From: Vibrio rhizosphaerae
GTDB lineage: Bacteria; Pseudomonadota; Gammaproteobacteria; Enterobacterales; Vibrionaceae
Assembly: GCF_024347095.1 (NCBI RefSeq)
Contig: NZ_AP024903.1
Span: 1,116,001 to 1,180,000 of the forward strand
Direction: 5' to 3'
DNA length: 64,000 nucleotides
Positions 23,211 to 32,581 of the stretch are shown here, in pieces. The notes beneath the pieces were generated by a model. The model ran no database searches and was not told the origin of the DNA. It worked only from the letters and a program-made list of their open reading frames with translations. Numbering within the stretch: the stretch's first letter is position 1; each line of letters starts with the position of its first letter. The position numbers and the translations under genes were made by a program.

Positions 23211-23540
23211 ATCCTACCCATTTTATATTGCCCAAATAGACTTGTTACGGTTTGAGGTGATTCTATCCGTTGGTTTCATTCATAACATTTCATCATATAT
23301 AGCATAATCATAAATGTTTTCAGAAAGTAGGGACACGGTGCCAGTGTGGTGTTCATGTTATATTTTTTGTGATTCATTCTTGGTTTTAATTGATGAATTT
23401 AGCAAAGTCACGCGCAATCCTGTCCGGATCTGTCATCATATAATCAAGTTGTTCCATACGATTCAGATCGTTGAAGCGACTTGTCACAAAAACCTTTTCC
23501 TCTCTCGGATGAGGGTTCAGTTTGGCTCAAGTGAGGAGAA
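23211..23540. other. Divergent region between yfcH and the DUF1538 operon
   Basis: This 330-bp, fairly AT-rich region should hold the promoters for both directions. A good ribosome-binding site, GAGGAG, lies just before the ATG at 23541. A 76-codon frame at 23314-23544 runs through it but has no recognisable features. I see no clear operator. Confidence 0.5.
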
Positions 23541-24275
23541 ATGAAAGCATTCATCGCGTTACTCAAGGTAATGCTGGGAAGTTTTAAAGATCTACTCCCG
23601 ATTATTTTGGTCATTGCATTTTTTCAGTTGATCATTTTGCAACAACCTCTCCCGGACTTGATTTCAATTTTGGGGGGATTGTTACTCGTTGTGCTCGGAT
23701 TGACGTTTTTTATTTTTGGTCTAGAAATGGGATTATTTCCGATTGGTGAAAGCATGGCACAGGCATTTGCCAAAAAAGGGAGCTTACTGGGGCTGTTAGG
23801 ATTTGCTTTTTGCTTGGGATTTGGGACCACAATAGCTGAGCCAGCTTTAACTGCTGTTGCAACCGAGGCTGCAAAAATTGCGGCCTCCGGTGGTGTGATT
23901 GAGATGACAAAGCAATCGATGAACGACTATACCATGGGATTGCGGTTGACAGTGGCTCTGTCGGTTGGTTTTGCCATCGTTTTAGGGGTTTTGAGAATCC
24001 TAAAGGGATGGTCGATTCATTTGATGATTATTTTGGGTTACACGTGTGTCATGATTCTGACGATCTTCGCACCTGAAACCATTATCGGGATTGCTTATGA
24101 TTCTGGTGGTGTGACTACATCGACAATTACGGTTCCTCTGGTAACTGCATTAGGGGTTGGACTGGCCTCTTCGATTAAAGGGCGAAATCCAATGGTAGAT
24201 GGATTTGGACTGATTGCGTTTGCATCCTTACTTCCGATGATTTTTGTCATGATTTTTGGGATGACAATCACATGA
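23541..24275 (+). CDS. DUF1538 membrane protein, first subunit (UmpA-like)
   Basis: A 244-residue polytopic membrane protein with about seven hydrophobic spans. It carries two motifs shared with the next gene: [15 protein letters not shown] in the middle, and [10 protein letters not shown] followed by [10 protein letters not shown] near the C-terminus. These define DUF1538. From memory, a tandem DUF1538 pair (UmpAB of a Halomonas) was reported as a two-component Na+(Li+,K+)/H+ antiporter; I could not verify this here. The stop overlaps the next start by 4 bp. It is the first of four overlapping genes. Confidence 0.85.
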   Translation: MKAFIALLKVMLGSFKDLLPIILVIAFFQLIILQQPLPDLISILGGLLLVVLGLTFFIFGLEMGLFPIGESMAQAFAKKGSLLGLLGFAFCLGFGTTIAEPALTAVATEAAKIAASGGVIEMTKQSMNDYTMGLRLTVALSVGFAIVLGVLRILKGWSIHLMIILGYTCVMILTIFAPETIIGIAYDSGGVTTSTITVPLVTALGVGLASSIKGRNPMVDGFGLIAFASLLPMIFVMIFGMTIT

Positions 24276-25069
24276 TAACCATTGCCCACTTTGTTCAGGT
24301 TCTATGGACCACCATTCAGGATGTCTTACCGATTGCGGTCATTTTATTTGTGTTTCAGTTGGTTATATTGCGCAAGCCTGTTGCGCGTCTGTCCCATGTG
24401 ATTCTGGGATTCGGATATGTGATTCTGGGGCTTACTTTTTTCCTGATGGGGTTAGACGCGGCACTGTTTCCATTGGGAGAAATGATGGCACAACAGTTGA
24501 CCGCGCCCTCATTTCTTGCTCAGGTTCGCCTCAATGACGCAGACCCACAACATTGGATCAATTACTATTGGGTTTATCTTTTTGCATTCTGTATTGGATT
24601 TAGTACGACGATCGCTGAACCGTCTTTGATTGCCGTTGCGATCAAAGCGAATAAAGTATCTGGGGGTTCTATTGGTGTCAATGGTTTGAGGGTCGCGGTT
24701 GCTTTAGGTGTGGCATTCGGTATTACGTTGGGGTGTTACCGAATTGTCGTGGGTGATCCGCTGCACTATTACATCATTATTGGTTATGTGTTGGTGGTGA
24801 TTCAGACATTTTATGCACCCAAAATGATTGTCCCTTTAGCTTATGATTCCGGAGGCGTCACCACATCAACGGTCACTGTGCCAGTGGTTACTGCGCTGGG
24901 GTTAGGACTTGCATCAACGGTTCCGGGGCGGAGTCCGTTGATCGATGGATTTGGTTTGATCGCATTTGCGAGCCTTTTTCCCATGATATCGGTCATGGGA
25001 TATGCGCAAGTGACACAGTGGTTGAACCGTAAACGTTCTCTGATGGAGAAAAAAGACAATGCGCTTTAA
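24272..25069 (+). CDS. DUF1538 membrane protein, second subunit (UmpB-like)
   Basis: The 265-residue paralogue of the preceding protein has the same signature pair ([15 protein letters not shown] and [10 protein letters not shown]...[10 protein letters not shown]). It carries an extra loop of about 20 residues ([20 protein letters not shown]) after the third span. The acidic residue in the TTIAEP motif, inside a membrane span, is a good candidate for cation or proton binding. The start overlaps the previous stop (ATGA). The C-terminus ends with a basic cytoplasmic tail and overlaps the P-II-like gene by 11 bp. Together the two proteins probably form one heteromeric transporter. Confidence 0.85.
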   Translation: MITIAHFVQVLWTTIQDVLPIAVILFVFQLVILRKPVARLSHVILGFGYVILGLTFFLMGLDAALFPLGEMMAQQLTAPSFLAQVRLNDADPQHWINYYWVYLFAFCIGFSTTIAEPSLIAVAIKANKVSGGSIGVNGLRVAVALGVAFGITLGCYRIVVGDPLHYYIIIGYVLVVIQTFYAPKMIVPLAYDSGGVTTSTVTVPVVTALGLGLASTVPGRSPLIDGFGLIAFASLFPMISVMGYAQVTQWLNRKRSLMEKKDNAL

Positions 25070-25409
25070 ATTAATTGTTGCCTTTGTTGAAGATAGCAAA
25101 ACAGACAAAGTATTAGACGCCGCCAGAAAAGCAGGAGCGACAGGCGCGACCGTAATCAATAATGCCAGAGGAGAAGGCCTCAATCAGAAAACCACCTTTT
25201 TCGGCCTGACATTAGAAGTACAGAAGGATATGGTGCTTTTTGTGGTTGAAGAGCACTTGTCTCGTCAGATTTTGGAAACGATTAATGAGGTCGGAGAATT
25301 TGAAACGGAATCGGGGCAGGGAATTGCCTTTCAGATTGATATTGAAGATGTCGTTGGCATCTCTCATCAGGTTGAAAAGTTAACCAAATACGTTGAGGAT
25401 GAATTATGA
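25059..25409 (+). CDS. P-II-like signalling protein linked to the DUF1538 pair
   Basis: A 116-residue protein with the P-II/GlnB fold pattern: strand KLIVAFVED, the GATGATVINNARGEG turn, a T-loop region, and the C-terminal strand IAFQIDIEDVVGI. The T-loop lacks the tyrosine that GlnD uridylylates in GlnB and GlnK, so it is unlikely to be part of classical nitrogen signalling. By analogy with GlnK-AmtB and other PII-like proteins next to transporters, it probably binds a nucleotide and gates the DUF1538 transporter. It overlaps both neighbours. Confidence 0.85.
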   Translation: MRFKLIVAFVEDSKTDKVLDAARKAGATGATVINNARGEGLNQKTTFFGLTLEVQKDMVLFVVEEHLSRQILETINEVGEFETESGQGIAFQIDIEDVVGISHQVEKLTKYVEDEL

Positions 25410-25819
25410 ATAGGCATGATAGCGTGAGAGTCCGTGATGTGATGACGGATACCTACGCCCTTGTTGATGGTTTGATGACAGTCTATGACGCGATTCGTAT
25501 TGCGAAGCAACAACAGATTAAAGCTTTGATTGTCAATAAACGTCACGATGATGATGAATTCGGGATTGTATTGATGAATGATATTGCCAAAAAAGTGCTT
25601 GCCAGTAACCGTTCATCGAAGCGAACCAATATTTATGAGATCATGACCAAGCCTGCATTGTCAGTGGATCCTGATATGAAGGTGAAATATTGTGCCCGTT
25701 TATTCGAGCGCTTTGGTATCAGTCGGGCACCTGTTATTGAACATGGAAAAGTGATTGGGATGGTGAGCTACAATAATATTGTCGTTAATGGGATGCTTGA
25801 AGAAGACGATCTTGAGTAG
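25406..25819 (+). CDS. Stand-alone CBS-pair protein
   Basis: This 137-residue protein consists almost only of two CBS motifs, about residues 6-68 (VRVRDVMTDTYALVDGLMT) and 75-132 (YEIMTKPALSVDPDMKV). CBS pairs bind adenine nucleotides and report cell energy or ionic strength. Its ATG overlaps the P-II-like stop by 4 bp, so it is the fourth translationally coupled member of the DUF1538 operon and probably a second regulator of the same transporter. An acidic tail (EEDDLE) ends the protein. Confidence 0.87.
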   Translation: MNRHDSVRVRDVMTDTYALVDGLMTVYDAIRIAKQQQIKALIVNKRHDDDEFGIVLMNDIAKKVLASNRSSKRTNIYEIMTKPALSVDPDMKVKYCARLFERFGISRAPVIEHGKVIGMVSYNNIVVNGMLEEDDLE

Positions 25820-25842
25820 GGAGCTTTGATTCACTGAATATG

Positions 25843-25862
25843 AGACTGCCCGAGGGCAGTCT
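25843..25862. terminator. Hairpin between the CBS gene and the Rdx-like gene
   Basis: AGACTGCCC and GGGCAGTCT pair perfectly around a 2-nt loop between two converging genes. No strong T-run follows on either side, so it may be a weak or factor-assisted bidirectional terminator. It overlaps the stop codon of the Rdx-like gene. Confidence 0.5.
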
Positions 25863-26136
25863 ATCGATCAATATGGCCTAGATTCCGTTCGGGGTCGAAT
25901 ACATCCCGGACGCGCTGCTTCAGTGTTTTTGCATCAGGAAACCCCTGATCTTTCTGACGTTCCCAAACCTGAACATCGTTACAGAAAATTTCAAAACGTC
26001 CCCCGGTATCCGGGCAGAGTGCAACTTGCTCGATCTCTTCGCTGAATGTATGGAGTAGCTCTTGCGCTAACCAGGAGGCGCGCAGCATCCAGTTACATTG
26101 ACGGCAGTAGACAATTCGAATATTAATTTTTTGCAC
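25861..26136 (-). CDS. SelT/SelW/SelH-family (Rdx) redox protein
   Basis: A 91-residue thioredoxin-like protein with the redox motif CRQC (Cys11 and Cys14) after the first strand. The family segment GRFEIFCNDVQVWERQKDQGFPD follows. In animal SelW the second position is selenocysteine; here it is a plain cysteine. A role in redox handling is likely but no substrate is known. Start codons TTG 26151, GTG 26145 and GTG 26136 are possible. I chose GTG 26136, which gives the usual family N-terminus. It converges with the CBS gene. Confidence 0.82.
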   Translation of the reverse strand: MQKINIRIVYCRQCNWMLRASWLAQELLHTFSEEIEQVALCPDTGGRFEIFCNDVQVWERQKDQGFPDAKTLKQRVRDVFDPERNLGHIDR

Positions 26137-26216
26137 GAATATCACTCTCAAATAGGAATGACGGGGTGAATGCCATCATATAAAAATACATCTAAAAAAA
26201 GCAAAAATCCTGAGAC

Positions 26217-26741
26217 TTAGTTTTTAAAGAGGATCGTTGAATCGTGATTCAGACTGGTCAACAGAAGCGTTTTGCTGTCAATGACATCCACACGTCTGCT
26301 CTGCTGGGCATCCATTTTAAAAAACTGCTTGATCAGATTTAATTGCTTCGGGGTAAAATCTTTACTCTCGCTGGAAGAAACATCCTTAAACTCGGTCGGG
26401 GAGATCAACAGATAATTCTCACTCAGTGCCCAAGTGCCGGTTTCTGATATGTCGATTTTACTCTCCGGTTCTTTCCCATTGGCATATAACTGAATCACGG
26501 AGACACGGATATACGTTTTATTCGGAAGATATTTTACGTTTGAGAGCACATCAACCCGACGGAGCGGTCCAACAGAGGCAACTTCATTTTTACTTTCAAT
26601 CAGGGTGACGACTTTTGACTGCCACTCACTTGATGTCAGTAGTTGCTTGAGTTTCAGATCGCTGCCCCAGTATAACCAAGTACTTAAAACAATGGATGCA
26701 AGCAGGGTAAGCATTGCAATACGTTGGTTCATCTTTTTCAC
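26217..26741 (-). CDS. toxS: ToxR-stabilising membrane protein ToxS
   Basis: A 174-residue protein with one N-terminal membrane helix (about residues 4-24, ending LYWGSDLKLKQLL, a ToxS hallmark) and a periplasmic domain. It binds and protects ToxR in the periplasm and takes part in bile sensing in pathogenic vibrios. I chose the GTG at 26741, which overlaps the toxR TGA (GTGA) and has AAGG seven bases upstream. An ATG two codons earlier sits too close to that site. Confidence 0.92.
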   Translation of the reverse strand: MKKMNQRIAMLTLLASIVLSTWLYWGSDLKLKQLLTSSEWQSKVVTLIESKNEVASVGPLRRVDVLSNVKYLPNKTYIRVSVIQLYANGKEPESKIDISETGTWALSENYLLISPTEFKDVSSSESKDFTPKQLNLIKQFFKMDAQQSRRVDVIDSKTLLLTSLNHDSTILFKN

Positions 26742-27619
26742 TGGCATACCTTCGTGAGATCCTCTTGATTGACAACAATGTTTAGCGTGGCATTTTTGTC
26801 ACTATGTTCAACTGGGTAGACATAGTTCAATATCATTTTGTTGTCTTGACCATTGGTTGCGATCACCTGACTTGGCGGGGCATCCATCGAATGCGCTGCC
26901 CGGTATTTTTTGACGCAAAGTTCAATAGATGGCAACCATGAACTCAAATCAGGATGATTTTTTGGGGTATTAATCGGAATGTCATCTATAACCGTTAAAT
27001 TACGAAACTGAGAATGCGTCGGGCCGTGATACATGACCGCTGTGATCGGCAAAATAAATGCAATCAGAAAACATAGTCTGGTTTTCCAATTGGCTTTCTG
27101 AGAAACCGATTTTGTCGTCGCTGGTATTTCTTGGCCGGGCAATATGTCGAGTGAGTTTTTTTCAAATTCAGCGACAGCATGGGCAGATTCGACCAATGCT
27201 TCTTCCTGAAGTGTCAAAAATTCTTCCGGCTGATCCTGAGGCTCATCTTTGTCTGATGTGGCCGGACTGACGGTAGGAAGTTGCTCGACGCTCGCAATCA
27301 ACTGATAACCACGTTTGGGAACGGTTTTAATATACCGGGGTGACTTCGTCGAGTCATTGAGCATCTTTCTCAGCGTTGAAATTGCTTGTGTGAGGCTGGA
27401 GTCATCGACTTCAAAACCTTGCTTACGCCATACGAAATCATGGAGTTCATTACGACGAATGACCTCATTAGGATGCTGGGCAAGCATTAATAGAATTCTA
27501 CTTTCGTTACTGCCTAGCCGGATCGTTTCATTATCATTTTCTTTATCGACCAACGAATTATTGTTAGGAACGAATGTAAAACGTTCAGCCAGGATGAACT
27601 TTGAGCTTATGGTATTCAT
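26738..27619 (-). CDS. toxR: Transmembrane transcriptional activator ToxR
   Basis: The 293-residue protein has a cytoplasmic OmpR-type winged HTH (about residues 15-110, with IRLGSNESRILLML and ISTLRKML). A variable acidic linker (about 115-170), a membrane helix (about 178-196) and a periplasmic domain follow. Two periplasmic cysteines, one in IELCVKKY and one in the last residues VCQ, can form the known disulfide. It controls porins and, in pathogens, virulence genes. The ATG at 27619 is preferred over a TTG one codon earlier. It is divergent from htpG, the classic Vibrio arrangement. Confidence 0.96.
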   Translation of the reverse strand: MNTISSKFILAERFTFVPNNNSLVDKENDNETIRLGSNESRILLMLAQHPNEVIRRNELHDFVWRKQGFEVDDSSLTQAISTLRKMLNDSTKSPRYIKTVPKRGYQLIASVEQLPTVSPATSDKDEPQDQPEEFLTLQEEALVESAHAVAEFEKNSLDILPGQEIPATTKSVSQKANWKTRLCFLIAFILPITAVMYHGPTHSQFRNLTVIDDIPINTPKNHPDLSSWLPSIELCVKKYRAAHSMDAPPSQVIATNGQDNKMILNYVYPVEHSDKNATLNIVVNQEDLTKVCQ

Positions 27620-27788
27620 CAATGTCTTCTTTTTATGTATTGAATACTGACGATTTGTCTAGTGATTATCTCAATGTCTGAGTTAAGGGCGAGTTAAGTT
27701 TTCTTGGTGCCATTTAGATATATTGAGATTTCTTGAGCACAGGATAATAAAATTTTTAGAAAAAAACACTGTTTTTAGATTCTCTAAC

Positions 27789-27814
27789 CTTGAATTCACT
27801 TTCATGACCCATAT
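27789..27814 (+). promoter_or_regulatory. Sigma-32 heat-shock promoter of htpG
   Basis: CTTGAA (27789-27794), a 13-nt spacer and CCCATAT (27808-27814) match the RpoH consensus almost perfectly. It lies 70 bp before the htpG start in the toxR-htpG divergent region. Confidence 0.85.
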
Positions 27815-27883
27815 TTTACTAGCAAGCAATAATATTTGTATACCTTATGAATCGGTATGAATGCATGAAGTCATGGAGCTAGT

Positions 27884-29788
27884 ATGAGCGAAACGATTAC
27901 GAACAACAAAGAAACTCGAGGTTTTCAGTCAGAAGTTAAGCAATTGCTGAACTTGATGATCCATTCTCTCTATTCAAATAAAGAGATCTTTCTACGGGAA
28001 TTGATCTCCAATGCATCTGATGCGGCTGATAAATTACGTTTTCAGGCGCTGTCGAATCCAGAGCTATATCAAGGCGATGCTGACCTTGCCGTTCGTCTGT
28101 CTTTCGATAAAGAAGCGAAGACGCTCACGATATCAGACAATGGTATTGGTATGAGCCGGGACAGTGTGATTGATAACCTTGGGACGATTGCCAAATCGGG
28201 TACCAAAGAATTTTTTGCCAAGCTGTCTGATGAACAGGTCAAGGATTCACAGTTAATCGGTCAATTTGGTGTCGGTTTTTATTCTGCTTTTATTGTTGCT
28301 GATGCAGTGACGGTCCGGACTCGTGATGCCAGCCTTTCGGCAGATGAAGGGGTGTTATGGCATTCTCAGGGCGAAGGCGAATATACGCTGGAAACGATTC
28401 ATAAAGAGAGTCGTGGTACGGATATTATTCTGCACTTGCGCGAAGAGGGTGAAGAGTTCTTATCTGAATGGCGTTTGAAAGAACTGGTTTCCAAATATTC
28501 TGATCATATTGGTATTCCGGTTTATATTCAGTCGGTAAAAACAGATGAAGAAGGTAAGGAAACCGGAGAAACTGAGTGGGAAAAAGTAAACAAAGCCGAA
28601 GCGCTATGGACACAACCCAAATCCGAAATCAGTGAAGACGAGTACAAAGCGTTTTACAAGCATGTGTCTCATGATTTTGCTGATCCACTTGTCTGGAGCC
28701 ACAACAAGGTTGAAGGAAAGAACGACTATACCAGCTTGCTGTATATTCCTTCTAAAGCACCGTGGGACATGATGAACCGCGATCATAAAAGCGGCTTGAA
28801 GCTCTATGTGCAGCGTGTGTTTATTATGGATGATGCCGCGCAGTTTATGCCTTCTTATCTGCGTTTTGTCCGTGGTTTGATCGACTCAAATGACTTGCCG
28901 TTGAACGTATCCCGGGAAATTTTGCAGGATAATAAAGTGACTCAGTCACTGCGTAGTGCATGTACAAAACGTGTCCTGTCAATGCTGGATCGCATGTCCA
29001 GTGATGAAGAAAAATATCAGACATTCTGGAAAGAATTCGGGCTGGTGATGAAAGAAGGCCCTGCGGAAGATTTTTCAAACCGTGAGAAAATTGCCGGCTT
29101 GTTGCGGTTTGCCTCAACACATACAGAAAGTTCTGAGCAGAATGTCGCGCTGAAAGCGTATGTTGAACGGATGAAAGAAGGTCAGGATAAGATCTACTAT
29201 CTGACTGCAGACAGCTATGCGGCAGCGAAAAATAGCCCTCACTTAGAACAGTTTAAGTCGAAAGGCATTGAAGTCATTCTGATGTACGACCGGATTGATG
29301 AATGGCTGATGAACTATCTCACTGAGTTTGACGGCAAACAATTCCAGTCTATCACCAAGGCCGGACTGGATTTGAGCCAGTTTGAAGATGAAGCTGAGAA
29401 AGAAAAACATAAAGAGACTGAAGAAGCGTTTAAAACCGTTGTCGAAAGAACACAGTCTTATTTAGGGGATCGTGTCAAAGAAGTACGTACCACCTTTAAA
29501 CTTGCTTCTACGCCTGCTGTTGTGGTCACCGATGATTATGAGATCGGTACACAGATGGCGAAGTTATTAGAAGCGGCAGGGCAGGCAGCGCCGGAAGTGA
29601 AATATATTCTGGAGCTTAATCCCGAGCATGATCTGGTTAAGAAAATGGCAGATGAACCGGATGAAGAGCAGTTTGGTCGCTGGGTCGAAATTCTGCTTGG
29701 TCAGGCAATGCTGGCAGAAAGAGGTTCAATGGAAGATCCTGCTCAATTCCTGAGCGCGGTCAACCGACTCTTGACTAAGGTGCAATAA
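27884..29788 (+). CDS. htpG: Molecular chaperone HtpG (Hsp90)
   Basis: A 634-residue Hsp90 homologue. The N-terminal GHKL ATPase domain shows [22 protein letters not shown] and [11 protein letters not shown]. Middle and C-terminal dimerisation domains follow, and the length fits bacterial HtpG. It remodels client proteins together with DnaK in an ATP-dependent cycle. A sigma-32 promoter precedes it and an intrinsic terminator follows. Confidence 0.98.
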   Translation: MSETITNNKETRGFQSEVKQLLNLMIHSLYSNKEIFLRELISNASDAADKLRFQALSNPELYQGDADLAVRLSFDKEAKTLTISDNGIGMSRDSVIDNLGTIAKSGTKEFFAKLSDEQVKDSQLIGQFGVGFYSAFIVADAVTVRTRDASLSADEGVLWHSQGEGEYTLETIHKESRGTDIILHLREEGEEFLSEWRLKELVSKYSDHIGIPVYIQSVKTDEEGKETGETEWEKVNKAEALWTQPKSEISEDEYKAFYKHVSHDFADPLVWSHNKVEGKNDYTSLLYIPSKAPWDMMNRDHKSGLKLYVQRVFIMDDAAQFMPSYLRFVRGLIDSNDLPLNVSREILQDNKVTQSLRSACTKRVLSMLDRMSSDEEKYQTFWKEFGLVMKEGPAEDFSNREKIAGLLRFASTHTESSEQNVALKAYVERMKEGQDKIYYLTADSYAAAKNSPHLEQFKSKGIEVILMYDRIDEWLMNYLTEFDGKQFQSITKAGLDLSQFEDEAEKEKHKETEEAFKTVVERTQSYLGDRVKEVRTTFKLASTPAVVVTDDYEIGTQMAKLLEAAGQAAPEVKYILELNPEHDLVKKMADEPDEEQFGRWVEILLGQAMLAERGSMEDPAQFLSAVNRLLTKVQ

Positions 29789-29803
29789 GGTTGTGAATAT
29801 GCC

Positions 29804-29833
29804 AATAAGCCCGCACCGCGGGCTTATTTTTTT
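29804..29833 (+). terminator. Intrinsic terminator of htpG
   Basis: AATAAGCCCGC and GCGGGCTTATT form a perfect 11-bp stem with a 3-nt loop, followed by a T-run. It starts 16 bp after the htpG stop. Confidence 0.95.
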
Positions 29834-30026
29834 CGCGTCTGTAACTTGATGAAAATGTTTGATATTTTGTATCATATTTGGCACAAAACATTAGATATCT
29901 CTCCATCTTTAGTCGTATCCGACGTTAAAGAATGAATCCTTATGGTAGAATTCCAGACTTGAATGTCTTAGGGAAGGCGTGTATTTTGCTCGCCTATTGA
30001 ATGGTCTGATGACTTGAATTATACGC

Positions 30027-30076
30027 TTATACCGAAACTTTCCGTGACAACGTGAATGCAGTGAGTTTCGGTATAA
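30027..30076 (+). repeat. Perfect 13-bp inverted repeat in the adk leader
   Basis: TTATACCGAAACT (30027-30039) and AGTTTCGGTATAA (30064-30076) are exact reverse complements with a 24-nt spacer. The second arm ends 27 nt before the adk ATG, leaving room for the ribosome-binding site (AGAGG). If transcribed, it gives a strong stem-loop in the 5' leader. Otherwise it could be a two-site operator. The remaining part of the 315-bp htpG-adk gap shows nothing else. Confidence 0.7.
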
Positions 30077-30091
30077 TTCATCATTTTCTAA

Positions 30092-30748
<657 letters not shown>

Positions 30749-30800
30749 TCCTTGGCGCTTGCTGACTGATAGTCATGAAGAACGGACTATTTTGATGGAG

Positions 30801-30836
30801 AAAATCCAGTACTTTCGAGGTGCTGGATTTTTTTTA
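30801..30836 (+). terminator. Intrinsic terminator of adk
   Basis: AAAATCCAGTAC pairs with GTGCTGGATTTT (one G-U pair) around a 7-nt loop, followed by a run of Ts. It lies about 55 bp after the adk stop. Confidence 0.9.
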
Positions 30837-30926
30837 TCCAGTCGCTGCGCTCGTTAAAAATCGTGATAGAGTATGACCCATAACATTTTTGAAGATTGTC
30901 TTACTGAATAGGTGAAATCTGACGTG

Positions 30927-31901
30927 ATGTATCCGGCAAAAAAACAAGGTGTACTATTAGTTAATTTGGGAACGCCGGCTGCAGCAACACCCGCTGCAGT
31001 GAAAGCGTTTTTGGCTGAATTCCTCTCTGACTCGCGTGTTATTGATCTCTCTCCGTGGGTTTGGCGCCCATTATTACATGGTGTCATTTTACCGATCCGT
31101 TCACCGAAAGTTGCGCGTTTATACCAACAGATTTGGATGGATGGCGGGTCTCCGTTAATGGTGTACTCAATGCGCCAGCGTGACAAACTGGCAAAATTGC
31201 TTGATATGCCGGTTGAAGTCGGAATGACTTACGGCCAGCCCAGTGTTCGGGATGGATTGCAGCGTTTAATGGCACAGCAAGTTGAATCTGTCACGGTATT
31301 GCCGCTTTATCCTCAATATTCAGGTACAACAACAGCCGCGGTTTATGATGCGGTTGCCAATGCGTTGAAGTCATTTTCGGTCGTCCCTGAACTTCGTATC
31401 ATCCGCGATCATTATCATCATCCCCTTTATATTAAAGCATTGGCTGAGAAAGTCCGTGAGTCTTGGGCGCTGCATGGCCGGGGAGATTATCTGCTCTGTT
31501 CCTATCATGGGATTCCGCAACGCTATGCTGATAATGGCGATATTTATCCTCAGCACTGTGTCGCAACCACCCGGCTTCTCGCGGCTGAACTGGGGTTAGA
31601 CGAGCATCAAATCGGTACGACGTATCAGTCTCGTTTTGGTAAAGAAGCGTGGTTACAGCCTTATACCGATAAAACATTAGAAAACCTCCCCCAAAACGGT
31701 GTGAAGAGTCTGGATATTATTTCTCCGGCGTTTGCGGTGGACTGTCTGGAAACGCTGGAAGAAATCGCACAAGAGGGTAAAGAGACGTTTCTCCAAGCCG
31801 GCGGAGAGGTTTACAACTTCATTGGTTGTCTGAACGATTCCGATACCTATGTATCTTTATTCGCTGAATTGGTGAAACATTCAACAAATAAACCTGAATG
31901 A
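30927..31901 (+). CDS. hemH: Ferrochelatase
   Basis: This enzyme inserts Fe2+ into protoporphyrin IX, the last step of haem synthesis. The N-terminal GVLLVNLGTPAA, the catalytic-histidine motif SYHGIPQRY and the C-terminal SPAFAVDCLETLEEI are typical. I chose the ATG at 30927 (MYPAKKQG), giving 324 residues, because AGGTGA lies about 11 bases upstream. The GTG at 30912 overlaps that sequence and lacks its own site; GTG 30924 is also possible. The order adk-hemH is shared with E. coli. Confidence 0.95.
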   Translation: MYPAKKQGVLLVNLGTPAAATPAAVKAFLAEFLSDSRVIDLSPWVWRPLLHGVILPIRSPKVARLYQQIWMDGGSPLMVYSMRQRDKLAKLLDMPVEVGMTYGQPSVRDGLQRLMAQQVESVTVLPLYPQYSGTTTAAVYDAVANALKSFSVVPELRIIRDHYHHPLYIKALAEKVRESWALHGRGDYLLCSYHGIPQRYADNGDIYPQHCVATTRLLAAELGLDEHQIGTTYQSRFGKEAWLQPYTDKTLENLPQNGVKSLDIISPAFAVDCLETLEEIAQEGKETFLQAGGEVYNFIGCLNDSDTYVSLFAELVKHSTNKPE

Positions 31902-31977
31902 GTTTTTATCCATGTACCTTCTGTCAAACTATTGCTAGGGTTTATATAAGGTAAAAGCGAAAAGTGGTTATCAGAAT

Positions 31978-32469
31978 ATGAAGCAATGGTATTTACTTTA
32001 TTGTAAGCGTGGAGAACAGCAGCGGGCCAAATGCCATTTGGAGAATCAGGGCGTTGAATGCTATTACCCTGAGATTGAAGTTGAGAAAATTCTGCGAGGG
32101 AAAAAACAAACCTTGCTTGAGCCGCTGTTCCCTTCTTATATGTTTGTCTGTTTTGATTATGAGGTCGGCCCTAGCTTTGTATCCGTTCGTTCAACAAGAG
32201 GTGTGACGGATTTTATCCGTTTCGGGCAGCATCCTAAAGAAGTGAGTGCTGAGTTGGTCGAACACTTAAAAGCGTTGGAAGCCAACCCTCAGTCTCTCCA
32301 GAGGATGCCACAGCGTGGGCAGGTCGTTCGGGTGAAAGGTGGGCAATTTGCCGGAATTGATGCCATTTATCAGGAAGCGGATGGAGAAATGCGTTCGATC
32401 ATGTTGGTGAAAATGATTAGCCAGACCGTTGCGATGAGCTTTGATAATCGAGATTTGGAGTTTTCTTAG
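31978..32469 (+). CDS. rfaH: Transcription antiterminator RfaH
   Basis: A 163-residue NusG paralogue. The N-terminal NGN domain (WYLLYCKRGEQQRA, EPLFPSYMF) binds RNA polymerase. The C-terminal part includes GQVVRVKGGQFAGI, the KOW-like segment that can refold. RfaH suppresses polarity in long operons with an ops element, such as surface polysaccharide or toxin operons. No such operon is in the window, so its targets are elsewhere. It converges with asnB at a shared terminator. Confidence 0.93.
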   Translation: MKQWYLLYCKRGEQQRAKCHLENQGVECYYPEIEVEKILRGKKQTLLEPLFPSYMFVCFDYEVGPSFVSVRSTRGVTDFIRFGQHPKEVSAELVEHLKALEANPQSLQRMPQRGQVVRVKGGQFAGIDAIYQEADGEMRSIMLVKMISQTVAMSFDNRDLEFS

Positions 32470-32516
32470 ACGATTTTTTATGAGAACTCATTCAAGCAGG
32501 TCAGTCTTACCCTCAT

Positions 32517-32549
32517 AAAAAAACAGCAGGATGTTCTCCTGCTGTTTTT
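32517..32549. terminator. Bidirectional terminator of rfaH and asnB
   Basis: AAAAACAGCAGGA and TCCTGCTGTTTTT form a perfect 13-bp stem with a 5-nt loop, giving a T-run on either strand. It sits between the two converging stop codons. Confidence 0.95.
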
Positions 32550-32581
32550 CGTTGACTCCCAATGAAGCCCAAGCCCTGAAA

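Noticed and set aside
23314..23544. 76-codon frame just before the DUF1538 operon
   Set aside because: It overlaps the first operon start, lacks a ribosome-binding site and shows no protein-like pattern.
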